The notes under the pieces were generated by a model. It made no database searches. It saw nothing but the letters and a program-made list of their open reading frames with translations, and was not told the origin of the DNA. The position numbers were made by a program, and so were the translations under genes. Of a stretch of 64,000 bases of DNA, positions 12,644 to 35,500 are shown in pieces; the first letter of the stretch is position 1; every line of letters starts with the position of its first letter. Source of the DNA: Parelaphostrongylus tenuis (Eukaryota > Nematoda > Chromadorea > Rhabditida > Metastrongylidae); contig JAHQIW010000081.1 of assembly GCA_019055375.1 (NCBI GenBank), forward strand, positions 1 through 64,000, given 5' to 3'.

Positions 12644-13055
12644 GCCCCACATTAAGCCAGCATTGTAGCAAGGAGGGAGGCGTATGTGGTAAGTGGTGAT
12701 GGCATAGTGTACAATGACACTGGTCCATCACCACTTTCAGTCGATGGAGTTTGGCTGGTAGACCAAATCTATTCCATAAAACGACTGTTTTTGAAACCTC
12801 GTAATAAATATTCAAAATAAATCCAAAAAGAATGTTTAGAGCCTAAACGAGGTTGGTACGCCAGGGCCTTACACCGGTGTTTCGGAGGTTTTGGCCCCCC
12901 GGGAAACACCGGTGTATGGCCCTGGCGTACCAACCTTGTTTAGGCTCTAAACATTCTTTTTGGATTTATTTTGAATATCATTGTACATTGAACTATCACC
13001 ACATACGTTTCCTCATCCCTTCTTTAAAGTAGGGTTCGGTGTGGGATGTGGGCCA

Positions 13056-13090
13056 CTGATGAGGAAGCAATACCTCTGGTACGAGTATGG
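13056..13090 (+). ncRNA. Degenerate hammerhead core
   Basis: CTGATGAGG...CCTC remains of the stem II side, but the following GAAAC and stem III are lost. It belongs to the family-3 element split by the insertion just upstream. Not expected to cleave. Confidence 0.35.
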
Positions 13091-13094
13091 CTCT

Positions 13095-13600
13095 GTATTA
13101 AAAACCTTGGTAAAACTTGAAACATTCTCACAGATTTTATTATATATTTATAGCAAGGTTGAAAAGCAAACGATGAGGTGGACTAACCATCTTCAAACAT
13201 TCCTGCCCGATAACACAGAAGAGCCCTTATTTGCTTTCTCGAGATGTGGATAGTGCAGTGATAGTGATACCATTCACTACGCTCGAGACTTGATTGACCG
13301 GAGCGAAACAAGCCTTTTGTCTAATCAAGGTCGGTATAATAAGCCAATAGTTGTCTATAATGCTGTTGCTCACCTTTAGTACATAAGAGCGCTCTTGGGA
13401 GGCATTACTAGAATTCCGGGAAAAACCTACTCGGCCAATATTCAACCAAATTTGTAAAGAACACTGCTGCCCAACCGATGCGCAAACTCGAAACCCTTAG
13501 TGGATGAGAGGGAACGAATCAAATCAAAGGAGCTCTTAAGCCCACAGAATGCATGAAGTTGTGTCTTCTAAAAAAAATTGAAGTTACGCAACCTTTTCAT
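13095..13600. other. Upstream region of the kinase gene
   Basis: No exon recognised. Around 13240-13320 it resembles 36846-36910 of the duplicate copy, including a tRNA-like A-box stretch (AGTGCAGTGATAGTGATACC here). A promoter cannot be identified by inspection. Confidence 0.4.
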
Positions 13601-13628
13601 TTTTAGAAAGTTGGAGCACTGATTGCAC

Positions 13629-13641
13629 TTTGTAGAACTGG
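13629..13641 (+). promoter_or_regulatory. Probable trans-splice (SL) acceptor of the kinase mRNA
   Basis: CTTTGTAG ends at 13635, followed by only six bases (AACTGG) before the ATG. An acceptor this close to a start codon with no upstream coding frame is the usual sign of spliced-leader addition in nematodes. An alternative acceptor TTTTTAG lies farther upstream near 13605. Confidence 0.55.
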
Positions 13642-26917
<13,276 letters not shown>

Positions 26918-27179
26918 TTCCTCAATTAATGGACGAAGACGGCAAAAACGTTTAGCCCGCAACTAAGCAGCTTTAAAATTTCTTCATTTTATGAACAAAG
27001 CAGAATAAATCTTCGCTAATATTCATATAGAGCACAATATGCAATAAATAAGCAGCGTAATATATTTTGAATGTGTTAATGTCATTGGATGTTCCGACAA
27101 ATCAACAGGAGCTGTATTTGTTCAGTCTCAAATATCCATGGAGACTGCCTGCAAATCACAATTGCAGCATTGTAAAGCA

Positions 27180-27835
27180 ACCTAGGGGAGCCGTGGCCAG
27201 TGGTGTGATGATTGTCGCGGCGCGCACAGGGCCAAGTCTCACCTCCCAGCACTCCCCTGCAGCCAACAGCGAACTACATATAAAGCATCAGAGCCATGCT
27301 ATCCTTGAAATTGCAAGGAAACGCGCTCACCAGCTTACCACGACATTCAAGACGAAGACCGAAAAAACGATTGAATGCTAGAAGTGCTAGGTTCTACGCA
27401 GTGAAAAAACGCTATACGGAATGAAAGATAAAGTGTCTAAAGTGAAGAAAAACTAAGGTTCTTGTGTGGTTAGTTGTATTTTGTTTGGGAATCCCTTTGT
27501 AGTTACAACTGTGACAATCACTGAAAGTTTGCGGAACCCAGAGGGATAACTTATTGTATTTCCACTACTGCGTTCGTACGGACAAGATTTTCAGCCTTGC
27601 TCAGCGCGCGAAGTGGCGATCGCTGGGGCGTTATATGCTTTGCGCGTATTCCCAACGGTCAAACTTCTCCACGTATAATCTCACGCGTGAATCACTGGAT
27701 CCAGCCTTGCACCTTAGGCTCGTCAAGCCTTTTACTCCACCTATATAGGCAAATTGAACCAGGAAGTCAGAAAGGATGACACCGCTGCCTTCATTACCTT
27801 TCAGCAAGATCGATTCAGCAAGAGCAAGACAAGCA
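27180..27835 (+). repeat. Dispersed repeat R2, longest copy
   Basis: The part 27360-27835 is colinear with 31330-31778, including GTTACAACTGTGACA, CGAAGTGGCGATCG, CCAGCCTTGCA and AGGATGACACCGCTGCCTTC. Its 5' part matches 26112-26400. No coding domain recognised. The head resembles a tRNA-derived SINE. Confidence 0.75.
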
Positions 27836-27839
27836 AACG

Positions 27840-29500
27840 ATTAAGAAAACCACATATATGAGAAGCATTTGATACACAGAGTCGTTTGTGAATTCTGAAA
27901 ATCAATGCTCCTTCATTTAATAAATCAGATAAAATGGTAAATGATTAGAAGCCGGCAGATGTGAATTCAAATAAGTGAGAGGTTGAACCGTTCGGCGCTA
28001 ATTAATCTCTAGAGCATGCGATAGTCATTAGACTCCACTCGCAATGCCGTAGAAGCCATTGAACCTATATCTGGCATATACGATAGATTATAAGAACCTA
28101 TCCTTATATTGAGTAAGTGGCTTCCTCCTGGGCAAGTTTGGTACCTCTTTTGCCGAGTTCACAAAGATGGAAGGCTTGGTCATCCCGAGGCAAGCGATAG
28201 AACCAGAGTACGCCTGTGCATTACAGGCCACCTCTAACCACATCGCTACACGGACCTATTTCGTCCTGTATTACGCGTTAAGCCAGAAAACAGATGAATA
28301 GTTAGTTGAAGAATCTTTGAGGATAAAATCGATTAAACCTAATCAGCTTGATCAAGCAGCTTTTTAAGATTACTTTTAGATTCATCCAATTACTCTTTCT
28401 TGAACGATTATTGTACAACTTATTTGTCTGACGCTAGTTGACAAAAAATAATCAGATTTCTGAAGCACTCATATCTTGGGAGAGCATGATGAGAAAAAAA
28501 AGTTGCCAATAGATGGAGTGAAAGTAGTTTCACGAGTTTTATCTCTTACTTCTCAACAATTGCCACGATTTCTAAACTTTATTGGTTTCCCATGTTGTTT
28601 TCTGTATAATGCCTTAGTCATTATAAGAGCATGGTGAAGATTAAAGGATAAAGCTCATGGCTTAGATGAATCGCTAAGGGTTGTGCCATGTAATCGTCGT
28701 TAACTTTTAGCTTCGTTTGAGGTGATTGTGTGCTCATCTCGCCTTCACAATGTCTTGCGGTTGCCGACAGCTGTGTCGAGTCACTGCTGCTTATCCTTTT
28801 AGACGAGTCTGCTATCAGTCTAGTATCAATTCACCGACCCCGGAAGGATGGTGACTTGCTGAACCATGAGTGCGAGATCGAATCACCGACCCATGGACGA
28901 TGCAGGACGCGTCGCAGAATAGGATGCGAAATATAATAAAAAGAAAAATATGGCGGTGATTGCTGATATCCACTTTTTCCGAAAAAAAAACTGTCTAGAA
29001 CAAAAACATTACGAATGTTTCCACACTAAGCAAACTCTTTACCATGAACAACATCACAGAGAAGATTCATCAAGCTATTGATGTTTCCAGAGAGAAATGG
29101 AATGGGATTCATTGGTTTTGAGCAGGAAACAGAATTATTCTGATTCATTTGAATGCATATCACAATACTGCCATTATTCGATTCGTTTCCTCGCATCCTT
29201 CATCTAAGATGGTTTTTGAACTTATTGCGTCTGGGTTTCGCCATGTGTGTGGGGATTGTCGCCTTCTATATGAAAGTGCTATGTGAATGCTTGTAAAGAG
29301 ATTTTTATCTTAGTAGTGGGATGCGTGCCAGGGCGTTCCCACGTGAATTAGAGAATCAGTTTATCCTAGACATCTGTGAAATCGTTTTGTCGAGCCTACA
29401 ATGACTGAAGGCTTAAACTTGTATTCGAATAGAACAAAACACAACATTTGCCTTCTCTCTATCAAATATATTTGTGTACGAATAATTAGATCTCCCACGA
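27840..29500. other. No recognisable gene
   Basis: 28455-28560 shows weak similarity to 49075-49180, suggesting the segmental duplication once extended this far. 28745-28900 resembles 18895-19040, a shared repeat. Short open segments near 29210 could be exons but nothing supports them. Confidence 0.4.
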
Positions 29501-29518
29501 ATCTCTTTAAATAGGTAC

Positions 29519-29994
29519 TGCTGGGACTCAGCTATGCATGCAGCCTCAGGTTATTGCATATGCTGATGCACTTGTAGCCAAGCTCCCTTGTGAAGATCTC
29601 GATCAAAACCTCGCTTTGGGAGACTGCGTGGAGGAGTGAACCCTTTCTTTGTAATTTCAAGAAGAATTGATGACAACCATAAATCCATTACATCTCACTG
29701 TGACCAAGATAATTCTTTGTTCAATTACGATCGGAGGGACTATTCTTCCAAAGTGAATTACTTACTTAATTACTTAGATACTGAGATGGTCCGTCCTTCA
29801 CTAGTTGTGCGGACCCCAGCACATATTCCAAATGGTATATTGTTGGTCGCGTTTATTATGATCCTTGGCTTCCTGATGTAACCTTACAATAGCTTCTTCA
29901 GGTCTTCATGACGTCGTTTCTAAGGATGGGTTTTGGCGGCGGAAACTCAGCTGGGCTTCCCACAAGTTGGTTCGGAGATGGTGTTAGAAAGTAA
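29519..29994 (+). other. Possible exons of an unrecognised gene
   Basis: After an AATAG acceptor at 29515, a clean frame reads CMQPQVIAYADALVAKLP and LALGDCVEE before a stop at 29636-29638. A second clean stretch after TTCAG near 29901 reads VFMTSFLRMGFGGGNSAG and ends GDGVRK at a stop. On the opposite strand 29890-29800 another open stretch (RLHQEAKDHNKRDQQYTIW) also looks plausible, so strand is unresolved. No family recognised. Treat as a hint only. Confidence 0.25.
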
Positions 29995-30271
29995 ACCGAC
30001 CGCTTACGGATGTAGTAGCCGAAATCCGAAATGAATTAACACAGCGATATCGCGCCATAATTTATTTGAACGTGCACTTTTTTCATATTACTCTTTTTCG
30101 TTCGAAAAAAACGTCTATTTAGTGCCTCTCAGCTTTTTTTTTGCTGAATTTTAGGTTATAAATCTTGTGAAAAACTTGTTATGGTGTGATTTTTTATCCG
30201 CTCATCGTCAATGGCTTGCAGAACAGAAAATTTTTCTACATCATAAACACCAATGCTGAAAGATTACATTA

Positions 30272-30318
30272 CCCATGAATTCACTGTCATCGTAATATTC
30301 GATAGATGTATCCATCTT
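30272..30318 (-). other. Possible first exon of a minus-strand gene
   Basis: Minus strand: CTTTTCAG about 10 bases before an ATG (30318), then MDTSIEYYDDSEFMG and a GTAATG donor at about 30271. This resembles a trans-spliced nematode first exon. An overlapping second open frame and the lack of a recognisable next exon keep this low. Confidence 0.25.
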
Positions 30319-30954
30319 CTTCGTTCTGAAAAGCTTTCTCCTGATTCTATGAAAAACAAGAAATCTCAAATCATCAATAAATTGAAAAGGCGGAGAAGCA
30401 AAGCAACATAAACCTAAACTAGTACGATGACGATCCGACATCAGACCCGTTGAGGACGTTGAAATATTTTTGTTTTTGAGAATTCGTAAAATCAAAAAGC
30501 ATGGCAAATATTGAATTAAAATCGTTGATTTGAAATAATCTGATAGACACTCTGTTTAATACATGTCGATCGGTCGTATAATATCTTTTATGCAGCGCAT
30601 CTCATCGACACGACAAACTTCCTATTCCGCCTACCCTGTCAAGGTTTTCCAGTAGAAGCAAAGCAATTTCACACCACTTTCGACGATTGCAAAATAAAGT
30701 GAGAGTTAAACACCGGTGTATGACCCTGGCGTATCAACCCCCTTTAAGCTTAAATCATTCTTTTTTGGAATTATATTGAATATATTGAATGTTTTTTTGG
30801 GGGTTTCAAAAACAGTCGATCTTTTGAATTAGTTTTGATCTAACAGCAAAAATCTATCGACTGAGAGGTGGTGATGGTACAGTGTCATAGTACACTGTGC
30901 CATCACCACATACGCCTCCCTCCTTGCTCCAATGCAGGGCTGAATGTGGGGCAG

Positions 30955-31002
30955 GGGTCACTGATGAGGAGGACGAACCTCCGAAACACCGGTGTATGAC
31001 CC
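30955..31002 (+). ncRNA. Type I hammerhead ribozyme, family 1
   Basis: GGGTCA, core CTGATGA, stem II GGAGG-ACGAA-CCTCC, GAAAC, stem III ACACC/GGTGT without a loop, cleavage after GTA (30994-30996), TGACCC. GGGTCA and TGACCC pair perfectly as stem I. Every invariant core base is present. Outer TACGCC (about 30911) and GGCGTA (31004) can extend stem I. Confidence 0.88.
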
Positions 31003-31223
31003 TGGCGTACCAACCCCTTTTTGAGCTTAAACCATTCTTTTTTGGAATTGTATTGAATGTTTTTTTTGGGGGTTTCAAAAACAGCCGATCTTTTGAATTA
31101 GTTTTGATCTAACAGCAAAAATCTATCGACTGAGAGGTGGTGATGGTACAGTGTCATAGTACACTGTGCCATCACCACATACGCCTCCCTCCTTGCTTCG
31201 ATGCAGGGCCGAATGTGGGACGG

Positions 31224-31271
31224 GGGTCACTGATGAGGAGGACGAATCTCCGAAACACCGGTGTATGACCC
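31224..31271 (+). ncRNA. Type I hammerhead ribozyme, family 1
   Basis: Same architecture as the copy 269 bases upstream, with stem II GGAGG-ACGAA-TCTCC (one G-U pair). Cleavage predicted after GTA at 31263-31265. All invariant core bases are present and stem I GGGTCA/TGACCC is perfect. Confidence 0.88.
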
Positions 31272-31326
31272 TGGCGTACCAACCCCTTTTTGAGCTTAAA
31301 CCATTCTTTTTTAGAATTGTATTGAA

Positions 31327-31778
31327 GACAAAAAGGCCATTGATGCTAGAAGTACTAGGATCTACGCAGTGAAAAAACGCTATAAGGAAGAATCTATAAA
31401 GTGTCCTAAGTGAATAAAACTAAGTTTCTTGTGTGGACAGCCTGTATTTTATTTGGGACTCTCTTTGTTGTTACAACTGTGACAGTCACTGAAAGCTTGC
31501 AAAATCCAGTGTATAACTTCGCATATTCCCACCATTGCGTGAGTAAGTACGAGATTCCAGCCGCGCGCAGCCCGCGAAGTGGCGATCGTTGGGTGTATAT
31601 GCCTTACGGGGTACCCAACGGGGTAAACTTCTTCAAGAATAATCACACGCGTGATCACTGGTCCAGCCTTGCAACCTTAGGCTCATCAAGCTTTTTACTC
31701 CACCGATATAGGCAAATTGAATCAGGAAGTCAGAGAGGATGACACCGCTGCCTTCATTATCTTTTAGCAAGATCGATG
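31327..31778 (+). repeat. Dispersed repeat R2, 3' portion
   Basis: Colinear with 27360-27835 and similarly ending at CAGCAAGATCGAT/TAGCAAGATCGAT. Its 5' part is missing, replaced by the hammerhead element. Confidence 0.75.
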
Positions 31779-32270
31779 TTTACGAATGTTTTATATCTAG
31801 ACAAGAAAGTTAATATGATAAGCAATTTAGCAATCGGCGGCAGGCAGGATAAAGAGAGCGACTTTAAGCTTTCGAGTAAGCGTTCGATTCCATTTGTTGT
31901 ATCACTAAAAGTGATTAAGTGCATAGTTACCCGAGCAAGCGAATCCGCATACCGATCTACCACCTCAGTACTTCTATCCTCCCATGCAAATTTCATTGAC
32001 TTGTCAAAGACACCAGAAGAATAGTGTTTAGCTTGGTCGGAGAAACGGTGGTGGAAATAATGGCCGTCCCATTGTGTATAAACCGGGCATCTCATCTCAC
32101 TGCGCTACAGTGGATCTCGGATAAAACGAGCCGGAGAGATTCATTTGATAAATTTAAACAGGGTGTAAAATTAAGATACTCCGATACCGCCGAAGTTTCT
32201 ATTTACTTAGCTGTCTAAGTAAGATTCTAATATACTGCACTAATATTTCGAAAAACCAATCCATTGAATC

Positions 32271-32570
32271 GACTGTTTTTTAAAACCTCGTTATAAACAT
32301 TCAAAATCAAATCCAAAAAAAAGAAGAATGGTTTTAGCCTAAAACGAGGTTGGTACGCCAGGGCCAGGATCACCACTTACCACATACGCCTCCCTCCTTG
32401 CTATAATGCAGGGCTTAATGTGGGGGCGGGGGTCACTGACGAGGAGGGACGAGCCTCCGAAACACCGGTGTTATGGCCCTGGCGTACCAACCTCGTTTTA
32501 GGCTAAAAACCATTCTCTTTTTTTTTGGATTTCGAAAACCGACTGTTTTTCAACCTCGCTATTGAATCAG
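32271..32570 (+). mobile_element. Family-1 hammerhead repeat element, short copy
   Basis: About 300 bp of family-1 sequence with an 8-bp flanking direct repeat ATTGAATC (32263-32270, 32571-32578), weak as evidence on its own. An initial inverted piece runs to about 32365, then joins a plus-orientation unit containing a hammerhead core. Confidence 0.65.
32428..32479 (+). ncRNA. Hammerhead ribozyme, family 1, mutated at the cleavage site
   Basis: GGGTCA, CTGACGA, stem II GGAGG/CCTCC, GAAAC, ACACCGGTGT, but an extra T (GTGTTATGGCC) alters the cleavage triplet and stem I register. Activity may be reduced. Confidence 0.65.
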
Positions 32571-35500
32571 TGATACTTTCCATGATATAGCAAATCACCA
32601 TAGTCCTATATGCAAACTTTATTCGACTTGGGTCAAGACCTTCTTCTTTTTTTAGAGCCGATGTTTCAAACTGATTGTTAGTAGTCGTGCATCCTCATAG
32701 TGGTCTCATCGTCTCTGTTGCCATGCGAATGAATATTCTTTCGAGAAGTATCATTCGAATTGTGCCAGGTACGTGCTTATTCGCATTGCTTCCTGATATA
32801 GCGCATCATGTAGCCACTGCGCTACACCTCCTCCCACCTTACTCGCTGCCCTAGTGATAGCACTTGTATTGCTGGAATACATTGCCAAATTTGGTAATAT
32901 GTTTAGCTCGTACTCATGATCCAAATATATTGTCATTATTTGAACGGCGAAAGCATGAAATTGTCATAGAGGCTTGTAAAGTTTAGCAGCCTGAGGACGC
33001 TCGATGAATGACTATAAGTGAATGCTAGGAGAGAGGATCATACCGAGGTCTTTGCTCATCATGCTCTCTGATGCAGCGCGATCACTATCCATTGCACAAC
33101 CCTGGTCTTCAGTCCTTCGAATACGGATCTTAAAATTCAGAAAATGTCGACCCAGATTTCGTTCCATGTACACAGATGTGCACTTGTAAATCAAATACTG
33201 TTAATAGCCTGAACATAAACAGTAACATGAAACCAGCACATGACCAAGCATCTACAGCAGCGCGACATTCACGATTCTTCTGTATACTCGCATTTAAAAA
33301 CGTTTCTTTGTTCCTATCATAAGCAAAACCTTGTACAGCTTGCCTTCAATAGATCACTGGAAGGTGGAAAGCTTTGAAAAAAAGTCCTAAACGGCTCTGA
33401 AAAGGAAGATACCGCCAAACGTCAGCTATTATATTTTTAATGTGCTACATTACTATTGTATACAGTAGGTGCTATTATAAACGACCTCGCATGTGTCTAT
33501 CGTGAAAAGACACTGAAATACTTAGTAGTGCCGGAAGTAACAAATAGTCGATCTTTGGAGGCAGTAAAGTTTATAAGGCTCTGTCCGAGAGAGATTTCAT
33601 ACTCAACTTGTCCTTTTTTTAAAAAGTCCCATTATTTCATATGAAATCCCCATGAAGAGATAGTTCGCGGGGGGACACGGTAAAATTGAATGCATAAAAA
33701 CGTCAAGTCCACCGCAGTGTTACAAGAATGTGGCCGAGTGGGATAGTTTATTATTTGCTTGTCGGAAATGCAAGTGCGTTTTTAACTCCTTATTGATTTG
33801 CTTGTATGAAAGATTTACAGTAAACGACTCATTCAGTTGATACAAATAGGATAGCCTTTGTTGGGTTTGTTATGCAATGGAGTAAGATCGCGTGTGTTGA
33901 GTTCAAAGAAGGCAGAACAGGTTTTTCTAGAAATGCATAGAAGATTTGATGTTTCAAGCTTGGAGAGAACATTTTTAGCTGCGGAGAGAGTCATAATTTG
34001 CAGTTCACTTGGATGAAGTGCTGCACACATTGTTCGAGAAAATTGGAGGTGTGCAGAACCTCTACCTTGAACAAGAATGTGATACGGTGTGAACAGCACC
34101 ACACGAAATATCTTTTGGACTTTGTGTACTATCATTTTTCTGGCTATAAAAACAAAAATCCGAATCTAATTGCAAGACGTCGTTGCATTCATTTTTGTGT
34201 ATATCCATCATACTGCTCATGAGATTGAGCTCTCGTTAGGACTTTTCACACATATTGAGACCTGATCGAAATAGGCACGTCATAATAATTTTATTACTTT
34301 ATATGGCCTATATTACTTTTCTTTTGTGCGGATTCCAGCATTCTAGCACTCGATTCGACTCTCCTTGCTTGCTTAGGATTTATCTTCTCACGGACGTCAT
34401 GGAATACACGTCGACATCGTCACCTTGCATTCTCGATATAGCCGTGCTGGAGCATTTCGTGGGCGTTCGTTATTGATTGCGGGAGTGTGTTGGAAGACGT
34501 GGATTAATTTTGCGCTGACATTTTTTAACCACTCAGAAACAGTCCTTCACCCTCCTCTCCCATTAGGTCGTTATTATTTAATTCCTTATTCGATCAGTTT
34601 CATAATTTTTTTCCTTTGCACATCCCAGTGCTACTACGAGTCAATTCGTTTTTGGTCTTCCTACTTGAACATCACAGAATAATGATTGAGCACGTCTCCT
34701 TTGCAACCTTTAGAATGCTCTGGCTGTGGCGTTTCTTAGGGAAATTCTTATTGATTTCCTGAGAATATTGGGGGTGGGAATCAATCCGAGTCGCGACGAG
34801 CACTACAGCCACTCGGGCCGCAGCCTTTCACGTCGTTATTAGATGGGAAAATCCGAAGGTGAATATATACCGAGTTCACTGTTGATATCACAGGTATTAC
34901 GTGTTTATAACAATCCTTGCACACGGAATCAAATTGTAAGCAAAGATAACATCAACACTTCACTAGGCTACAAACTGCGGTGGTATCCTGCATTATTTAA
35001 CATACAAGTTTGGCTCACTCCTTAATGTTACAATGTTAGAATGACAAATATTCGATTATAAATCCTGTTATCGTTTGAGCGCTTCAATTACAATAAGCTC
35101 GTCGTGATACCATGCTCTGGTGTCAGAGATTTGCAAGTTATTGGATGCTATGGATATTTACAAGGAATCTGCAGTCAACTAGCGTCATAAATGTTTTCGT
35201 GCGAAGATACAACCACCTGTGCGGAGTCTTTAATTTGTTCCTAAGTTCCCAAATTTTTACTCAGCAAGAAACCACTTAGAAAGTGCAGTCAAGAAATTTG
35301 GATCCAACAAAACGGGTTTTCCACACTCGAGTGACTGCTCAAGATGTGTTTGCTCTTGTGGAAATGTGGAAAATATTGTAATAGAAGAGTAAAGAGGATA
35401 TTTTATAACTAACCGCTTCTTTCAAGGCTATCATAGGCATATGAGGCTTTTATTTTCGGTCGCATAGTTGTGTTGAAATAATGTGCTCAAAGGATTGTCT

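Larger units (their letters stand above)
12227..12973 (-). mobile_element. Family-1 hammerhead repeat element (retrozyme-like), with 12-bp target duplication
   Basis: About 747 bp made of roughly 2.4 tandem monomers of 270-273 bp in minus orientation, followed after a junction near 12900 by a short plus-orientation piece. It is flanked by a perfect 12-bp direct repeat AATATCATTGTA (12215-12226 and 12974-12985), as expected of a target-site duplication. Cleavage-site landmarks recur near 12327, 12600 and 12870. It has no protein-coding capacity. It is inserted inside the hairpin of an older related element. Retrozyme assignment is inference from structure; the repeat, ribozyme cores and direct repeats are seen directly. 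Confidence 0.8.
11870..13095. repeat. Older hammerhead-bearing repeat (family 3), split by a younger insertion
   Basis: Segments 11870-12226 and 12974-13095 read as one decayed element related to the 270-nt hammerhead family: both share the GTGGTGAT...ATCACCAC hairpin and the hammerhead block. The hairpin that would join GTGGTGATA (about 12202) to TATCACCAC (about 12993) is interrupted by the family-1 element 12227-12973. Remnant hammerhead cores lie at 11911-11960 (minus) and 13056 onward (plus). Confidence 0.6.
30707..31327 (+). mobile_element. Family-1 hammerhead repeat element, two tandem monomers plus ends
   Basis: Starts 12 bases before a cleavage site (GTA at 30718-30720), then a 276-nt monomer to 30996, a 269-nt monomer to 31265 and a partial monomer ending near 31327. 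Each monomer contains a long hairpin (GTGGTGATGGTACAGTGT against ACACTGTGCCATCACCAC) and the pair CAGTCGAT/ATCGACTG, so the RNA should fold as a rod. No protein-coding potential. It abuts a copy of dispersed repeat R2. No clear target duplication seen here. Confidence 0.8.

Noticed and set aside
32751..34682. Several 60-100 codon frames on both strands as genes
   Set aside because: No domain, no duplicate, no splice-consistent extension and no codon pattern different from surrounding intergenic sequence.
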